NCBI GenBank assembly: GCA_934281515.1
Contig: CAKQXG010000016.1
Span: 1 to 24,108 of the forward strand
Reading direction: 5' to 3'
DNA length: 24,108 nucleotides
Origin: an uncultured Clostridia bacterium
GTDB taxonomy: Bacteria; Bacillota; Clostridia; Christensenellales; CAG-314
Shown: positions 1 to 8,051 of the stretch, piece by piece
Layout of the letters: every line of letters starts with the position of its first letter
How positions within the stretch are numbered: the stretch's first letter is position 1
The notes under the pieces: generated by a model
Seen by the model: the letters and a program-made list of their open reading frames with translations, nothing else
Database searches by the model: none
Told to the model about the DNA's origin: nothing
Made by a program: the position numbers and the translations under genes

Positions 1-203
1 AGATAGACCACGGCGCTTACTATCGTCAACGGCAAGATTATAAGCAACGCCGTAGCTTGTGCGTTTTTTTGCTTGAATTTAGCCACGGCAAGCAGAGTAG
101 AGACTACTATCACTCCGCCGCCACCGCCGAGAAAACCGTTTACAAAACCTGCCAATGAACCCAATATAATCATTATCCATTTGTTTTTTGTCGACAATTT
201 CAC
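1..203 (-). CDS. TauE/SafE-family membrane permease, N-terminal part (runs off window)
   Basis: Only the first 67 codons are present; the gene continues beyond position 1. It starts at a GTG (203-201) preceded by a GAGGT ribosome binding site 7 nt upstream. The first transmembrane helix contains the run GFVNGFLGGGGG, which matches the glycine-rich first helix typical of the TauE/SafE (TSUP) family. A second hydrophobic segment follows an A-Q-A-T motif like the family's ATS motif. Family members export or import sulfite, sulfoacetate or other small organosulfur or carboxylate anions; the substrate cannot be told here. It diverges from the large surface protein gene at 366. I see no convincing promoter for it in the 162-bp divergent gap. 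Confidence 0.72.
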   Translation of the reverse strand, partial: MKLSTKNKWIMIILGSLAGFVNGFLGGGGGVIVVSTLLAVAKFKQKNAQATALLIILPLTIVSAVVY

Positions 204-244
204 TATTTTACCTCAATTTACCGCCTGATTATGCGTTGAAATAT

Positions 245-273
245 TTGCCTTTTTTTTTAGTTTGTATTATAAT
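245..273 (+). promoter_or_regulatory. Promoter of the large surface protein gene
   Basis: The -35 box is TTGCCT (245-250) and the -10 box is a perfect TATAAT (268-273), with a 17-bp spacer. The predicted start is near 280, giving an 86-nt leader before the ATG at 366. Confidence 0.7.
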
Positions 274-281
274 AGCACTAT

Positions 282-338
282 GTATGTACTTCCTACATAC
301 TTTATTTGGTTGCGCCGAAGTTTTTTTGAGCGGCGCAA
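282..338 (+). promoter_or_regulatory. Two tandem inverted repeats in the leader
   Basis: A perfect 7-bp inverted repeat (282-288 GTATGTA, 294-300 TACATAC, 5-nt centre) lies immediately after the predicted transcription start. A perfect 8-bp repeat (310-317 TTGCGCCG, 331-338 CGGCGCAA, 13-nt loop rich in T) follows. The first could be an operator or a 5'-terminal RNA hairpin; the second looks like an RNA hairpin, but its T tract is in the loop, so it is not a standard terminator. Function is inferred from position only. Confidence 0.45.
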
Positions 339-365
339 AATACAGAAAAAGGTATTGAAGAAACT

Positions 366-2954
366 ATGAGCAAGAAACAGACAACAACAGCTCCGAGCCT
401 TTCGGAAAGCACAAAACGGACAATTTATATTGCCGTAATCATTGCCGTGGCTGCAATAATCATTGCAATAAGCCTGGCATTGATTCTTCAACCGGGCACA
501 ACGCCGGTAACTCCCGACGAAATCGCGGACAAAGACGGAGGCGTAACGCCGAGCAGTTCCTCAACAACGGTTAAGAACGGAACATTCGAAGGCTGGACAA
601 TCAAGCAAGACAACGAAACATTCCCTCTGCTTGCCAACAAGTGGTGGAATGCTTTTACGCGCAACACCGATTCTTCCAACGGATCCACCACGTCCACGAC
701 AAGACTGTCGCAGGTTATCTCTTCCGACAGCAGTGAGAAAGACGTTGACCAATTCCGCACAAACGGCAGCGCAGTGTACGGCATCATCGATACCGCCGAC
801 AGCAAAGACTCTCCTTGGAGCAAAGTTTCCTCCGACCTTAAAGAGTTGGGCATCGAACTTGCCTCCAACCCCGGCACGCACGAGGGCAGCGAAGATAGCA
901 ACATCTACATGATTGCCGCCAACAAGGCCACTTCCGTAGCCATCTTGTCGCAACGTATCAGCGTAACAAGCGGTTCTTACGTCAAGATCGGCATGTATGT
1001 CAACACCACCATGCTTAAAGGCACCGGCCGCATTGTGTTGCAAGAGGGCAAATACTACTCCTCTTCCATCAGCGTCAAAACCGACGATACAGGCTTGTAT
1101 GTAAGTGAGGAACTGACACCCAACACCAACACCGAAAATGCTTGGCAATACGTAGAGTTTTACATCTTCAACAAGAGCGGCGCCACCAAGTACGCCAACG
1201 TCAGCATCAACATGGGCAACGTGTACGCCGATGACGTTACCGGTAGTGGCTTCCTGTTTGTTGACGACATCACGTACGAAACGGTTTCGTCCAACGACTA
1301 CCGCCTGCACCATGAAGACATCAAGGCAAAGGTGTTTGACAGCGAAGATAAAGACACCACCGCAACATCGGTTGCAATGACAGGTCTTGACGGCAGCAGC
1401 CTTACGGCTATGAGCGCAAGCGACTACCTCAACGAAGCTGCGGCAAAGTACAACAACGAAGTGTACAGCCCCTACTTCGGCGACGAACAAATCTACAAAG
1501 TGTCGGCAAACGGAACAAGCAAGAACGTAGTCGGCATGAGAGTAGACAAAGTTATCGACCTTGTCAAGAGCAATACTTACGGCGCAGACTGTGCGCACAT
1601 CAGCTTTGCTTTGCGCATGAGTGCGGAACAACGCAACACTACAGCCAAGGTTGTTGTAGAAAAACTCGACGCTAGCGGAAATCCGTTGACCGAACCCGAA
1701 TACGCCACCACTTTCACGGCGGAATCCGTGGAAGATATTTCTGCCGCCGACGCTAACTGCGGTTGGAAACTGTACCACATCTACCTCAAACCGTCCGACT
1801 ACCCCGGTATTACCGACAAGGTACGCATCACACTGTACATCGGTTCGGAAAAGGAAGTCGAGGACGTGGCGCACGCATTTAAGGGTACGTTGTACGCAAC
1901 AAACGTTTTGTTTGAAATGGTTACGCAACAAACGTACAGCAACGGCGACAACGAATCGGACAGCGTTGTAAAGAAAGCAAGCATGTCCACGGTTGTAAGC
2001 AACGTCGAAATCACCAACGGCAGCTTCTCTTCTTGGGACAAGGTAAACAACCAACCCAGCGGCTGGACGCCCGTATTCGGCGGTAGCAACGACATCTTTA
2101 AGGACGGCAAGCCCAACAAGCTTAGCGGCGACAAGATCGCTCATACGGCAGTTGAAGGCAGCGGCGTTGTACAAAACACCACCGATGCCCCCGCAACCGA
2201 CGACGACGTGAAAAACATCTTGCAAGTAAGCGCAAACGGAACATCCTTCGGCTACATGAGCTCTTCCATGAGCTTGTCCGCAAACCAAGTGTACCTCATC
2301 AGCGTACTTGCCAAGGTAAGTGGTTCCGCCAAACCCTCTATCCACATTGTAGACACGACGGCAGGTAGTGAACGCGCCGACAAGGTAATTGCTTCCATTA
2401 CCGCAACCGCCGACAGTAGCAAAGTCATCGACGATATCAAGTTTGCCGAAAACGGCAAAGAAGGCGACGGCTGGACTCGTTACTACTTCGTAATCGTTAC
2501 AGGCGCAAAATCCCGCACGGTACGCCTTGTATTGATGAACGGCGACATCCTTGGCGAAACCGACGGAACGGATACGGTTTGCTACGACATCGCCTCCAAA
2601 AAGACCATCGGTAGTTACAGCCTTGCGCAAGAAAAGGATACCGACACGGAAAAAACCGTTACGTTTACGGCTACGTCCGGCTACACCGCTTTCGACGAAC
2701 TTCTTAAAGACGACAACTTCAAAGCAAACAAGTTGACCAACGTCAAGACAGTACACCCCACCGATGCGGAATGGACCGAAATGAAGAAGATCGAAAAGAC
2801 CGACGACACAACCGACGACGACAACAAAACGCCCGACACAACCGTCAAGAGCGAAGTCGACCTTGGATTGCTGTTCTCGGTACTCAGCTCCGTATTGCTA
2901 GTCGCGGCATTGGCAGTAGTAGTTGTAGTGCGCATCTTCAAAAAGAGAGCGTAA
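366..2954 (+). CDS. Large surface protein with three carbohydrate-binding-like modules
   Basis: This 862-residue protein has a hydrophobic anchor at about residues 20-41 and a second transmembrane helix at about 833-857 followed by a short basic tail (KKRA), so nearly all of it should lie outside the cell. No LPXTG motif is seen. The ectodomain looks like three beta-sandwich modules: module 1 opens with NGTFEGW (71-77), module 2 lies at about 365-540, and module 3 opens with ITNGSFSSW near 550. N-G-x-F-x-x-W openings are typical of CBM4/9/22-like jelly rolls. Acidic Thr/Asp-rich linkers precede the C-terminal helix. There is no catalytic domain I recognise. It is monocistronic, with its own promoter and a strong terminator. 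A surface glycan-binding or adhesion role is inferred from fold-like features only. Confidence 0.75.
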   Translation: MSKKQTTTAPSLSESTKRTIYIAVIIAVAAIIIAISLALILQPGTTPVTPDEIADKDGGVTPSSSSTTVKNGTFEGWTIKQDNETFPLLANKWWNAFTRNTDSSNGSTTSTTRLSQVISSDSSEKDVDQFRTNGSAVYGIIDTADSKDSPWSKVSSDLKELGIELASNPGTHEGSEDSNIYMIAANKATSVAILSQRISVTSGSYVKIGMYVNTTMLKGTGRIVLQEGKYYSSSISVKTDDTGLYVSEELTPNTNTENAWQYVEFYIFNKSGATKYANVSINMGNVYADDVTGSGFLFVDDITYETVSSNDYRLHHEDIKAKVFDSEDKDTTATSVAMTGLDGSSLTAMSASDYLNEAAAKYNNEVYSPYFGDEQIYKVSANGTSKNVVGMRVDKVIDLVKSNTYGADCAHISFALRMSAEQRNTTAKVVVEKLDASGNPLTEPEYATTFTAESVEDISAADANCGWKLYHIYLKPSDYPGITDKVRITLYIGSEKEVEDVAHAFKGTLYATNVLFEMVTQQTYSNGDNESDSVVKKASMSTVVSNVEITNGSFSSWDKVNNQPSGWTPVFGGSNDIFKDGKPNKLSGDKIAHTAVEGSGVVQNTTDAPATDDDVKNILQVSANGTSFGYMSSSMSLSANQVYLISVLAKVSGSAKPSIHIVDTTAGSERADKVIASITATADSSKVIDDIKFAENGKEGDGWTRYYFVIVTGAKSRTVRLVLMNGDILGETDGTDTVCYDIASKKTIGSYSLAQEKDTDTEKTVTFTATSGYTAFDELLKDDNFKANKLTNVKTVHPTDAEWTEMKKIEKTDDTTDDDNKTPDTTVKSEVDLGLLFSVLSSVLLVAALAVVVVVRIFKKRA

Positions 2955-2989
2955 GCAAGCAACAAAACCGTAGTTTATTCAACCGATAT

Positions 2990-3030
2990 AAAACCGACAA
3001 GCCGTCGCTCAACGGCTTGTCGGTTTTTTG
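2990..3030. terminator. Bidirectional rho-independent terminator
   Basis: A perfect 13-bp stem (2993-3005 with 3012-3024, 6-nt loop) is followed on the plus strand by six T residues and on the minus strand by TTTTA. It lies between the convergent surface-protein gene and the aro operon and can serve both. Confidence 0.9.
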
Positions 3031-3054
3031 TATGTATATAATAAGAATATATGA

Positions 3055-3087
3055 GGGGAAACCCTTTTTGCAAAAAGCGGTTTCCCC
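3055..3087. repeat. Long GC/AT-segmented hairpin without a T tract
   Basis: GGGGAAACC (3055-3063) pairs with GGTTTCCCC (3079-3087). Inside, CTTTTT pairs with AAAAAG around a GC centre, leaving one bulged C. Neither strand is followed by a T run. It lies in the 3' region of the aro operon, about 90 nt past the last stop codon. It could be an mRNA 3'-end stabiliser, a processing site or a dispersed intergenic repeat; only one copy is in this window. Confidence 0.5.
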
Positions 3088-3176
3088 GCACCATTTCCCA
3101 AAAACTTTGACTAATACTGTTAATTACTTGTCGTGTCTGATTTTTATTTTTTTTGTTACAGACCAACTTGTCAAAA

Positions 3177-4127
3177 TTATTTTGCAGCTATTTGCATTTT
3201 TTGGCAAATCTCGGTTGCTACCTGCTCGGCCGTTTTTCCGTCCGTATCGACCACAATGTCGGCATATTTTTTATAGTAGTCGGCGCGACGTACGACAAAG
3301 TCCGCAAGTTGCTCCGAAACTAGGTTGTCAAACAACGGGCGCGACGTTTCGCCCAGACGACACGCAACTTGCTTGGCAGACACTTGCAACCACACCACCG
3401 TGCCTTGACAAGCAACCTTTCCAAACTCGCTCGACATCGGCGTACCGCCGCCACATGCAACTACGGCGTTGTCGACGACCAACTCGGAACACACTTGGCT
3501 TTCCGCCAGGCGAAACAATTCCTCGTTCCAAACGTCGCCATCGTCGTTAGTGTCGATGAGCATTTGGCGGTAGAGCGCATAGGTTTTGTCGTCGGTATCG
3601 ACAAATCCTTTCCCTGTACGTTCGGCAAGCATTTGGCCCACCGTCGACTTGCCCGAAGTGGCAAAGCCCACCAGTATTATATTATTACTTGCACGGTTGC
3701 TCATCTGTGCGCTTTTGGCAAAGTAGTCGACTGCGTCGAAGTAACTGACAATACCCTTACCGAAAAACCGTGCCGCACAAACATCGGCAAGCACGTCGGT
3801 GCGTCTGAAAACCTCACGTTTGTAAATATCGGTCATATGCACTTCCGCAACGGGAACGCCTATGCACTCGATACAATCGCGCAAAGCATAACTGTAATGA
3901 CTGTATGCGCCTGCGTTTAGCACCACCCCGTCGCAGTCGGTTTGTTGAAGAATGTCCACAAGTGCGCCCTCGCTGTTACTTTGAGCGCAAAGCATTTGTA
4001 CCCCGAGTTGTGTGGCGTAGTCGACAATCTTGTCTTGCAAGGTTTCAAGTGTATCCGTCCCGTACAAAGTCGGGTCGCGACGTCCCAACATATTTAGATT
4101 AGGTCCGTTTAGTAACAGTAATTTCAT
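3177..4127 (-). CDS. aroQ-aroK: AroQ-AroK fusion: type II 3-dehydroquinase plus shikimate kinase
   Basis: This 316-residue bifunctional enzyme catalyses two non-consecutive steps of the shikimate pathway. Residues 1-140 form a type II dehydroquinase: NGPNLNMLG (7-15), catalytic Tyr22 in TLYG, the SNSEGALVD segment (50-58), NAGAYSHYS (71-79), and catalytic His97 in EVHMTD. Residues 148-316 form shikimate kinase: Walker A GFATSGKS (154-161), DTD (177-179), the FRxxE motif (205-209), GGG (226-228) and RPLF (263-266). The linker is about 10 residues. The start at 4127 is chosen because AroQ homology begins there and an AAAGGA site sits just upstream; the upstream in-frame extension overlaps aroAE and lacks homology. 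It is the last gene of the operon, 10 nt after aroA-aroE. Confidence 0.93.
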   Translation of the reverse strand: MKLLLLNGPNLNMLGRRDPTLYGTDTLETLQDKIVDYATQLGVQMLCAQSNSEGALVDILQQTDCDGVVLNAGAYSHYSYALRDCIECIGVPVAEVHMTDIYKREVFRRTDVLADVCAARFFGKGIVSYFDAVDYFAKSAQMSNRASNNIILVGFATSGKSTVGQMLAERTGKGFVDTDDKTYALYRQMLIDTNDDGDVWNEELFRLAESQVCSELVVDNAVVACGGGTPMSSEFGKVACQGTVVWLQVSAKQVACRLGETSRPLFDNLVSEQLADFVVRRADYYKKYADIVVDTDGKTAEQVATEICQKMQIAAK

Positions 4128-4137
4128 TGTGTATCCT

Positions 4138-6090
4138 TTAATCATTTGACTGTGTAATGCAAAGCCTACGAGCTGCGCAAAAATACTCGAAACTTGCCCT
4201 TCCTTGTCCGTACAACATGTCCGAACCGTCGGCACAGGGTATGCCTTGTTGTTTTGCTTTGACCAACAGAGGGCTTTTGCCGTCGTAACTTGCCACAAAC
4301 ACGTACTTTACCCTTGGGGGAAGATCGATTTGCGCCTCGAAGTCGCACGGCGGAACAAAGCTCAGTACACCGTCGGGATCGACGATATCCGTAGCCAAAC
4401 CGTACTTTGACGTCAGCCGTGCCGCATGCTCGTATGTACGATTGCACACCTGCACACGTGCGCCCGCTTGCAACAACGTCGCAATGCACGCTTCCGCCGC
4501 TCCGCCTGCGCCCACAACCCACAAACGGGCGTTTTTGTAGACGAAGTTGTGTTTGTTCAGTGCATAAATCAATCCGATACCGTCAGTCGAGATCGGCACA
4601 ACACCCTTTGCTATGGTGTTGACCGACGGCAATTCGCTGTCAAACAGCCGCGCAACACGTTGCTTAAACGGCACCGTGACGTTGCACCCGTCAAAACCGT
4701 CGATTACGCTTTTCAGTCGATCGTCGGAAATATCACGGGGAAGATTGACAATTTTGTAATCCATTGTCACGTCGGATTGCTCGGCAAAACCGCGCATAAG
4801 CTCGGGACTGCGACTGTAATCGATGTTGCACCCCAACACGGCATATCTGCCGAAACGCACACCCAGACTTCGCCAAAAATCGGGGAAAGACACCGCCACG
4901 CAATCGGGATTGGCAACGCTGCCACCGCCTGCCGCAACACACAACACCGCTTGACTCATTACAATTCGGTGGTCGTCGGTTGCCGCAAAAACGGGATGAT
5001 TGGCAATTGTTCCGTCGGACATGACAATCAAGTTTTCGCCGTCAACGCAAGCTTTTTGTCCGCATGCGTGGGCCATATCGACAATGGCGGCAATACGGTC
5101 CGACTCCTTGTGGCGCAGTTCGCCGACATCGCAAAACTCGGCACGTACTCCGCAAGCAATCGCCACTGCGGCAATCAAGGGGATTTCGTCGATTGCCGAA
5201 CAAACGTCCTCCTTGCCGACAAAAATCGGTTTGTCGACGGTCGATGGCAACACGGTGATGTCGGCGATATCTTCGCCGCAATCCGTGCGCTTGTTGTCTA
5301 AAACAAATCTTGCGCCCGCACGTTGCAAAACACGCAAAAAACCGATACGTAGTTGATTTACGCCTACATTTTTGACAGTCAAACACTGTTTGCGCACCAA
5401 CGCCGCCGCCAACAAATACGCCGCCGACGAGAAATCGCACGGTACGGTAATGTCAAATGCGTGTACCTTTGACGGCTTTACCATAGTACCGCAAATATCC
5501 GCGCCGACGTAACCCAACATACGCTCGGTATGGTCGCGCGTTGGTACGGGTTCAACATACGTAGTTTCTCCGTCGGCAAACAGTCCTGCAATCAAAACCG
5601 CGCTTTTGACCTGCGCAGAATTAACTTCGGCACGTATAGTTTGTCCGACAAGTTTGCCGCCAAGCGTTTCAAAAAGTGCACCGTCGGGATAGGCAAATTT
5701 GGCCCCCATTTTTGCAAGCGGCTCGGTTACTCGTTTCATCGGGCGCACAGACAAACTGTCGTCGCCGACAAAGGTTGCACGTACGCCAAGCCCTGCGACA
5801 ACTCCACACAACAGCCTTGCCGTGGTGCCGCTGTTGCCGCAGTTCAACACGACGTTGTCCCTAGGAATCACAATCGGCGATACGTATGCAGTTGTGCCGT
5901 CGATGTCAATGACTGCGCCCAATGCACGCAAACACGACACGGTGGACATCACGTCGTCGCACTGCGACAGATTTCGCACGACGCTTCGCCCGTCGGCAAT
6001 TGCCGCAAGCATCAACGCACGATGGCTGACAGATTTGTCGCCGCCGACAAAACTGCCATCAAGTTGTATTGTAGAGTTGATGTAAAGCAT
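4138..6090 (-). CDS. aroA-aroE: AroA-AroE fusion: EPSP synthase plus shikimate dehydrogenase
   Basis: This is a 650-residue bifunctional protein. Residues 1-413 are EPSP synthase: GDKSVSHRA (17-25), GNSGTTAR (85-92), RPMKR (116-120), QVKSA (160-164), TRDHTERM (184-191), DEIP (301-304), RHKESDRI (326-333) and DDHR (372-375), so the active site is complete. Residues 414-650 are shikimate dehydrogenase: the SRS shikimate-binding triplet (426-428), GCNVTVPFK with catalytic Lys476, STDG with Asp503, the NADP-binding GAGGAA (527-532) and NRT (550-552), and the DGSDMLYGQ helix (621-629). The junction has almost no linker. The dehydrogenase part is about 237 residues, shorter than usual (about 270) but with its key residues intact. 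The gene starts 3 nt after aroB stops, with no clear ribosome binding site, which suggests translational coupling. Confidence 0.94.
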   Translation of the reverse strand: MLYINSTIQLDGSFVGGDKSVSHRALMLAAIADGRSVVRNLSQCDDVMSTVSCLRALGAVIDIDGTTAYVSPIVIPRDNVVLNCGNSGTTARLLCGVVAGLGVRATFVGDDSLSVRPMKRVTEPLAKMGAKFAYPDGALFETLGGKLVGQTIRAEVNSAQVKSAVLIAGLFADGETTYVEPVPTRDHTERMLGYVGADICGTMVKPSKVHAFDITVPCDFSSAAYLLAAALVRKQCLTVKNVGVNQLRIGFLRVLQRAGARFVLDNKRTDCGEDIADITVLPSTVDKPIFVGKEDVCSAIDEIPLIAAVAIACGVRAEFCDVGELRHKESDRIAAIVDMAHACGQKACVDGENLIVMSDGTIANHPVFAATDDHRIVMSQAVLCVAAGGGSVANPDCVAVSFPDFWRSLGVRFGRYAVLGCNIDYSRSPELMRGFAEQSDVTMDYKIVNLPRDISDDRLKSVIDGFDGCNVTVPFKQRVARLFDSELPSVNTIAKGVVPISTDGIGLIYALNKHNFVYKNARLWVVGAGGAAEACIATLLQAGARVQVCNRTYEHAARLTSKYGLATDIVDPDGVLSFVPPCDFEAQIDLPPRVKYVFVASYDGKSPLLVKAKQQGIPCADGSDMLYGQGRASFEYFCAARRLCITQSND

Positions 6091-6093
6091 AGT

Positions 6094-7002
6094 TTATTTG
6101 CACAATGTTTCCGCTACATAGTCAAACGGTAGCGAAATTTGTTTTGCGCCGCTGTCTGTCGGCAACGCAAAAGCGATGTTGCCGTCGGCGGCATTTTTTT
6201 TGTCTTGTTTGATTGTTTCAAGTGCCGAAAGTGTCACATTGCAGACATCAAAGTGGCGCATAATCTCGCCTTGCCACTTGTTCATATATGCAAGCGTGCA
6301 TAATTCAAGCCGCCTTGCGAGTTGTAACTCGTAGTACAGTCCGTTGGCAACGGCTATGCCGTGAGGTATGTTGTACGCCAATTCCACGGCATGTCCCACG
6401 GTGTGTCCTGCGTTTAGTGCGTGCCGTGCGCCGCGGTCATAAAAATCTTCTTCGCACAAACGCTCCTTGTAATCTACGCACAGACAGATCGTTTCGATAA
6501 GGTCGGTCGCGCCGTCGATACGTGCGTTCAACATGCGATATTTCAACACTTCGCCCATACCGCTAGCCAGCTGTACGTTGTCCAACGTACTCAAAAAACT
6601 CACGTCGACAAGAGTGTCGGCTCGGTAAAACGTGCCGACGGCATTCTTAACGCCGCTAAGATCAATGGCGGTCTTTCCTCCGACGGAACTGTCCACCATG
6701 GCAAGCAAAGTTGTCGGCACATGAGTAAGACGCACGCCGCGTTTGTACACGCTTGCGGCAAAGCCTACCGTATCTCCCACGCTGCCACCCCCGACAGCAA
6801 CAACTTTGCCGTCACGCGACAATCCTTTTTGCAAAAACCACCTGCACAATCCTTCCGCCACGGCAAAGCACTTGGCTTGTTCGCCGTCGGGCAACAAATA
6901 GACATTGTCCCCGACTATGCCGTACAGGCGTTGCAAATTGCCGTCGGTCACAATAAGGCTGTCTGCAAAATTCTGTTGCGAAAAAGGCGCAAAAGTAATC
7001 AT
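6094..7002 (-). CDS. aroB: 3-Dehydroquinate synthase, short form
   Basis: AroB converts DAHP to 3-dehydroquinate using NAD and a divalent metal. The sequence shows DGEQAK (39-44), GGGSVGD (71-77), the long RGVRLTHVPTTLLAMVDSS block (88-106), GGK, GMGEVLKY with metal ligand Glu151, NAGHTVGH with His200, and HGIA with His214. It is 302 residues against roughly 350-360 for usual AroB; most of the loss is at the N-terminus, where the early NAD-domain strands are trimmed. Its ATG overlaps the aroC stop codon (ATGA), and an AAGGA site precedes it, so the start is well supported. It is the third of six enzymes' worth of pathway genes in this operon. Confidence 0.93.
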   Translation of the reverse strand: MITFAPFSQQNFADSLIVTDGNLQRLYGIVGDNVYLLPDGEQAKCFAVAEGLCRWFLQKGLSRDGKVVAVGGGSVGDTVGFAASVYKRGVRLTHVPTTLLAMVDSSVGGKTAIDLSGVKNAVGTFYRADTLVDVSFLSTLDNVQLASGMGEVLKYRMLNARIDGATDLIETICLCVDYKERLCEEDFYDRGARHALNAGHTVGHAVELAYNIPHGIAVANGLYYELQLARRLELCTLAYMNKWQGEIMRHFDVCNVTLSALETIKQDKKNAADGNIAFALPTDSGAKQISLPFDYVAETLCK

Positions 7003-8051
7003 ATCAATCCTTGTTTAATCATTTGGTCAAGCAGTACCGTAGCAAGTATATTCTCGGCAATAACGCCAACGTTCGGAACAACGCAAGTGTCGGCACGTTC
7101 CACATGTGCTTGCACCGCCCTGTGAGTAACGCTGTCCACCGTTTCCACGCCGTCAACGGTAGGTATCGGTTTTACGACAAGCTCGGCGACAATAGGTTTG
7201 CCTGTGGACAAACCACCTACAATGCCGCCGCAAACATTGGTGTCGTAAACAATTTTGTCGTTGTCTACCGTCAGTTTGTCGGCAAGTTGCCGTCCCGTGC
7301 CACCGTTATAATTACGCCAATCGCCAAAGGCGACGCACTTGACCGACGGTATACCGGCAAGCGCACCTGCAATCACGGCGTCGAGTCGCTGCGTGTAGGG
7401 GACAATTTCGCCCAGTCCCATCGGCACGCCGTCGGCGCATACCAAGCAAACGCCGCCAAGACTATCCTTGTTTTGTCGCGCATTGTCCACGGCTTTTGCC
7501 ATTACAGCAGTCGCTTGTTGCGACGGACAATGCAATACGTCAAACCAACTTTGTTTGTCACTGACGCCGCGCACAAACCATTCCTCGCACACGACGCTGC
7601 CTATTTGTTTGGTAAAACTGTACGTAAAAACATCATACGTATCTAAAATTTGCTTACAAATTGCTCCCAACACCACGTAGCACACACTGTTGCGCGCAGA
7701 AGCGATTTCTTCTACTTGTCGAGCAGTCATATCGGGAAAGCGAGCCTGCCCCACAATGTCGGCATGTCCTGCGCGCAATGCAGTTATGTCGGGTAGCGGC
7801 TTGTTGTTGTCGGCATGGTTCGGCACAAAAAATTCCACCGTACCGCCGATAGTCAATTTGCCGTCGCGCTGTCCGACAAAGCGCACAATGTCGTCGTACT
7901 GCTGACGTGCGCTACGCCCGTAACCCGTTTTACGACGGCGAAGTTGCTCGTTTACGCATTCAACGTCAACAATAAATCCGTCGGGCAAACCGCTGACAAT
8001 ACCGCCGTATCCCCTGCCGTGGGAAGTGCCGAAAAACTCGTAGCTTATCAT
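6999..8051 (-). CDS. aroC: Chorismate synthase
   Basis: AroC converts EPSP to chorismate and needs reduced FMN. The 350-residue protein carries FGTSHGRGYGG with the catalytic His11 region, RAGHAD with His96, an EEIASARNS block equivalent to the ERSSARET segment of Bacillus-type enzymes, CGGIVGGLSTGKP, and a C-terminal CVVPNVGVIAE motif. The usual RPGxGR segment is replaced by a divergent RRRKTGYGRSARQ run, so it is a somewhat diverged member. I start it at 8051, where homology begins; GGAG lies 11 nt upstream and the ATG overlaps the stop codon of the upstream hydrolase gene (ATGA). A 20-residue in-frame upstream extension lacks homology. Confidence 0.93.
   Translation of the reverse strand: MISYEFFGTSHGRGYGGIVSGLPDGFIVDVECVNEQLRRRKTGYGRSARQQYDDIVRFVGQRDGKLTIGGTVEFFVPNHADNNKPLPDITALRAGHADIVGQARFPDMTARQVEEIASARNSVCYVVLGAICKQILDTYDVFTYSFTKQIGSVVCEEWFVRGVSDKQSWFDVLHCPSQQATAVMAKAVDNARQNKDSLGGVCLVCADGVPMGLGEIVPYTQRLDAVIAGALAGIPSVKCVAFGDWRNYNGGTGRQLADKLTVDNDKIVYDTNVCGGIVGGLSTGKPIVAELVVKPIPTVDGVETVDSVTHRAVQAHVERADTCVVPNVGVIAENILATVLLDQMIKQGLI

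Noticed and set aside
204..300. Minus-strand promoter for the TauE-like gene using the self-complementary ATTATAAT
   Set aside because: A -10-like match exists on that strand, but no acceptable -35 box is found at 16-18 bp.
561..2756. Long open frame (over 700 codons) antisense to the large surface protein gene
   Set aside because: It results from codon use in the real gene. The antisense product has no recognisable domain, and the sense frame has a promoter, ribosome site, anchors and terminator.
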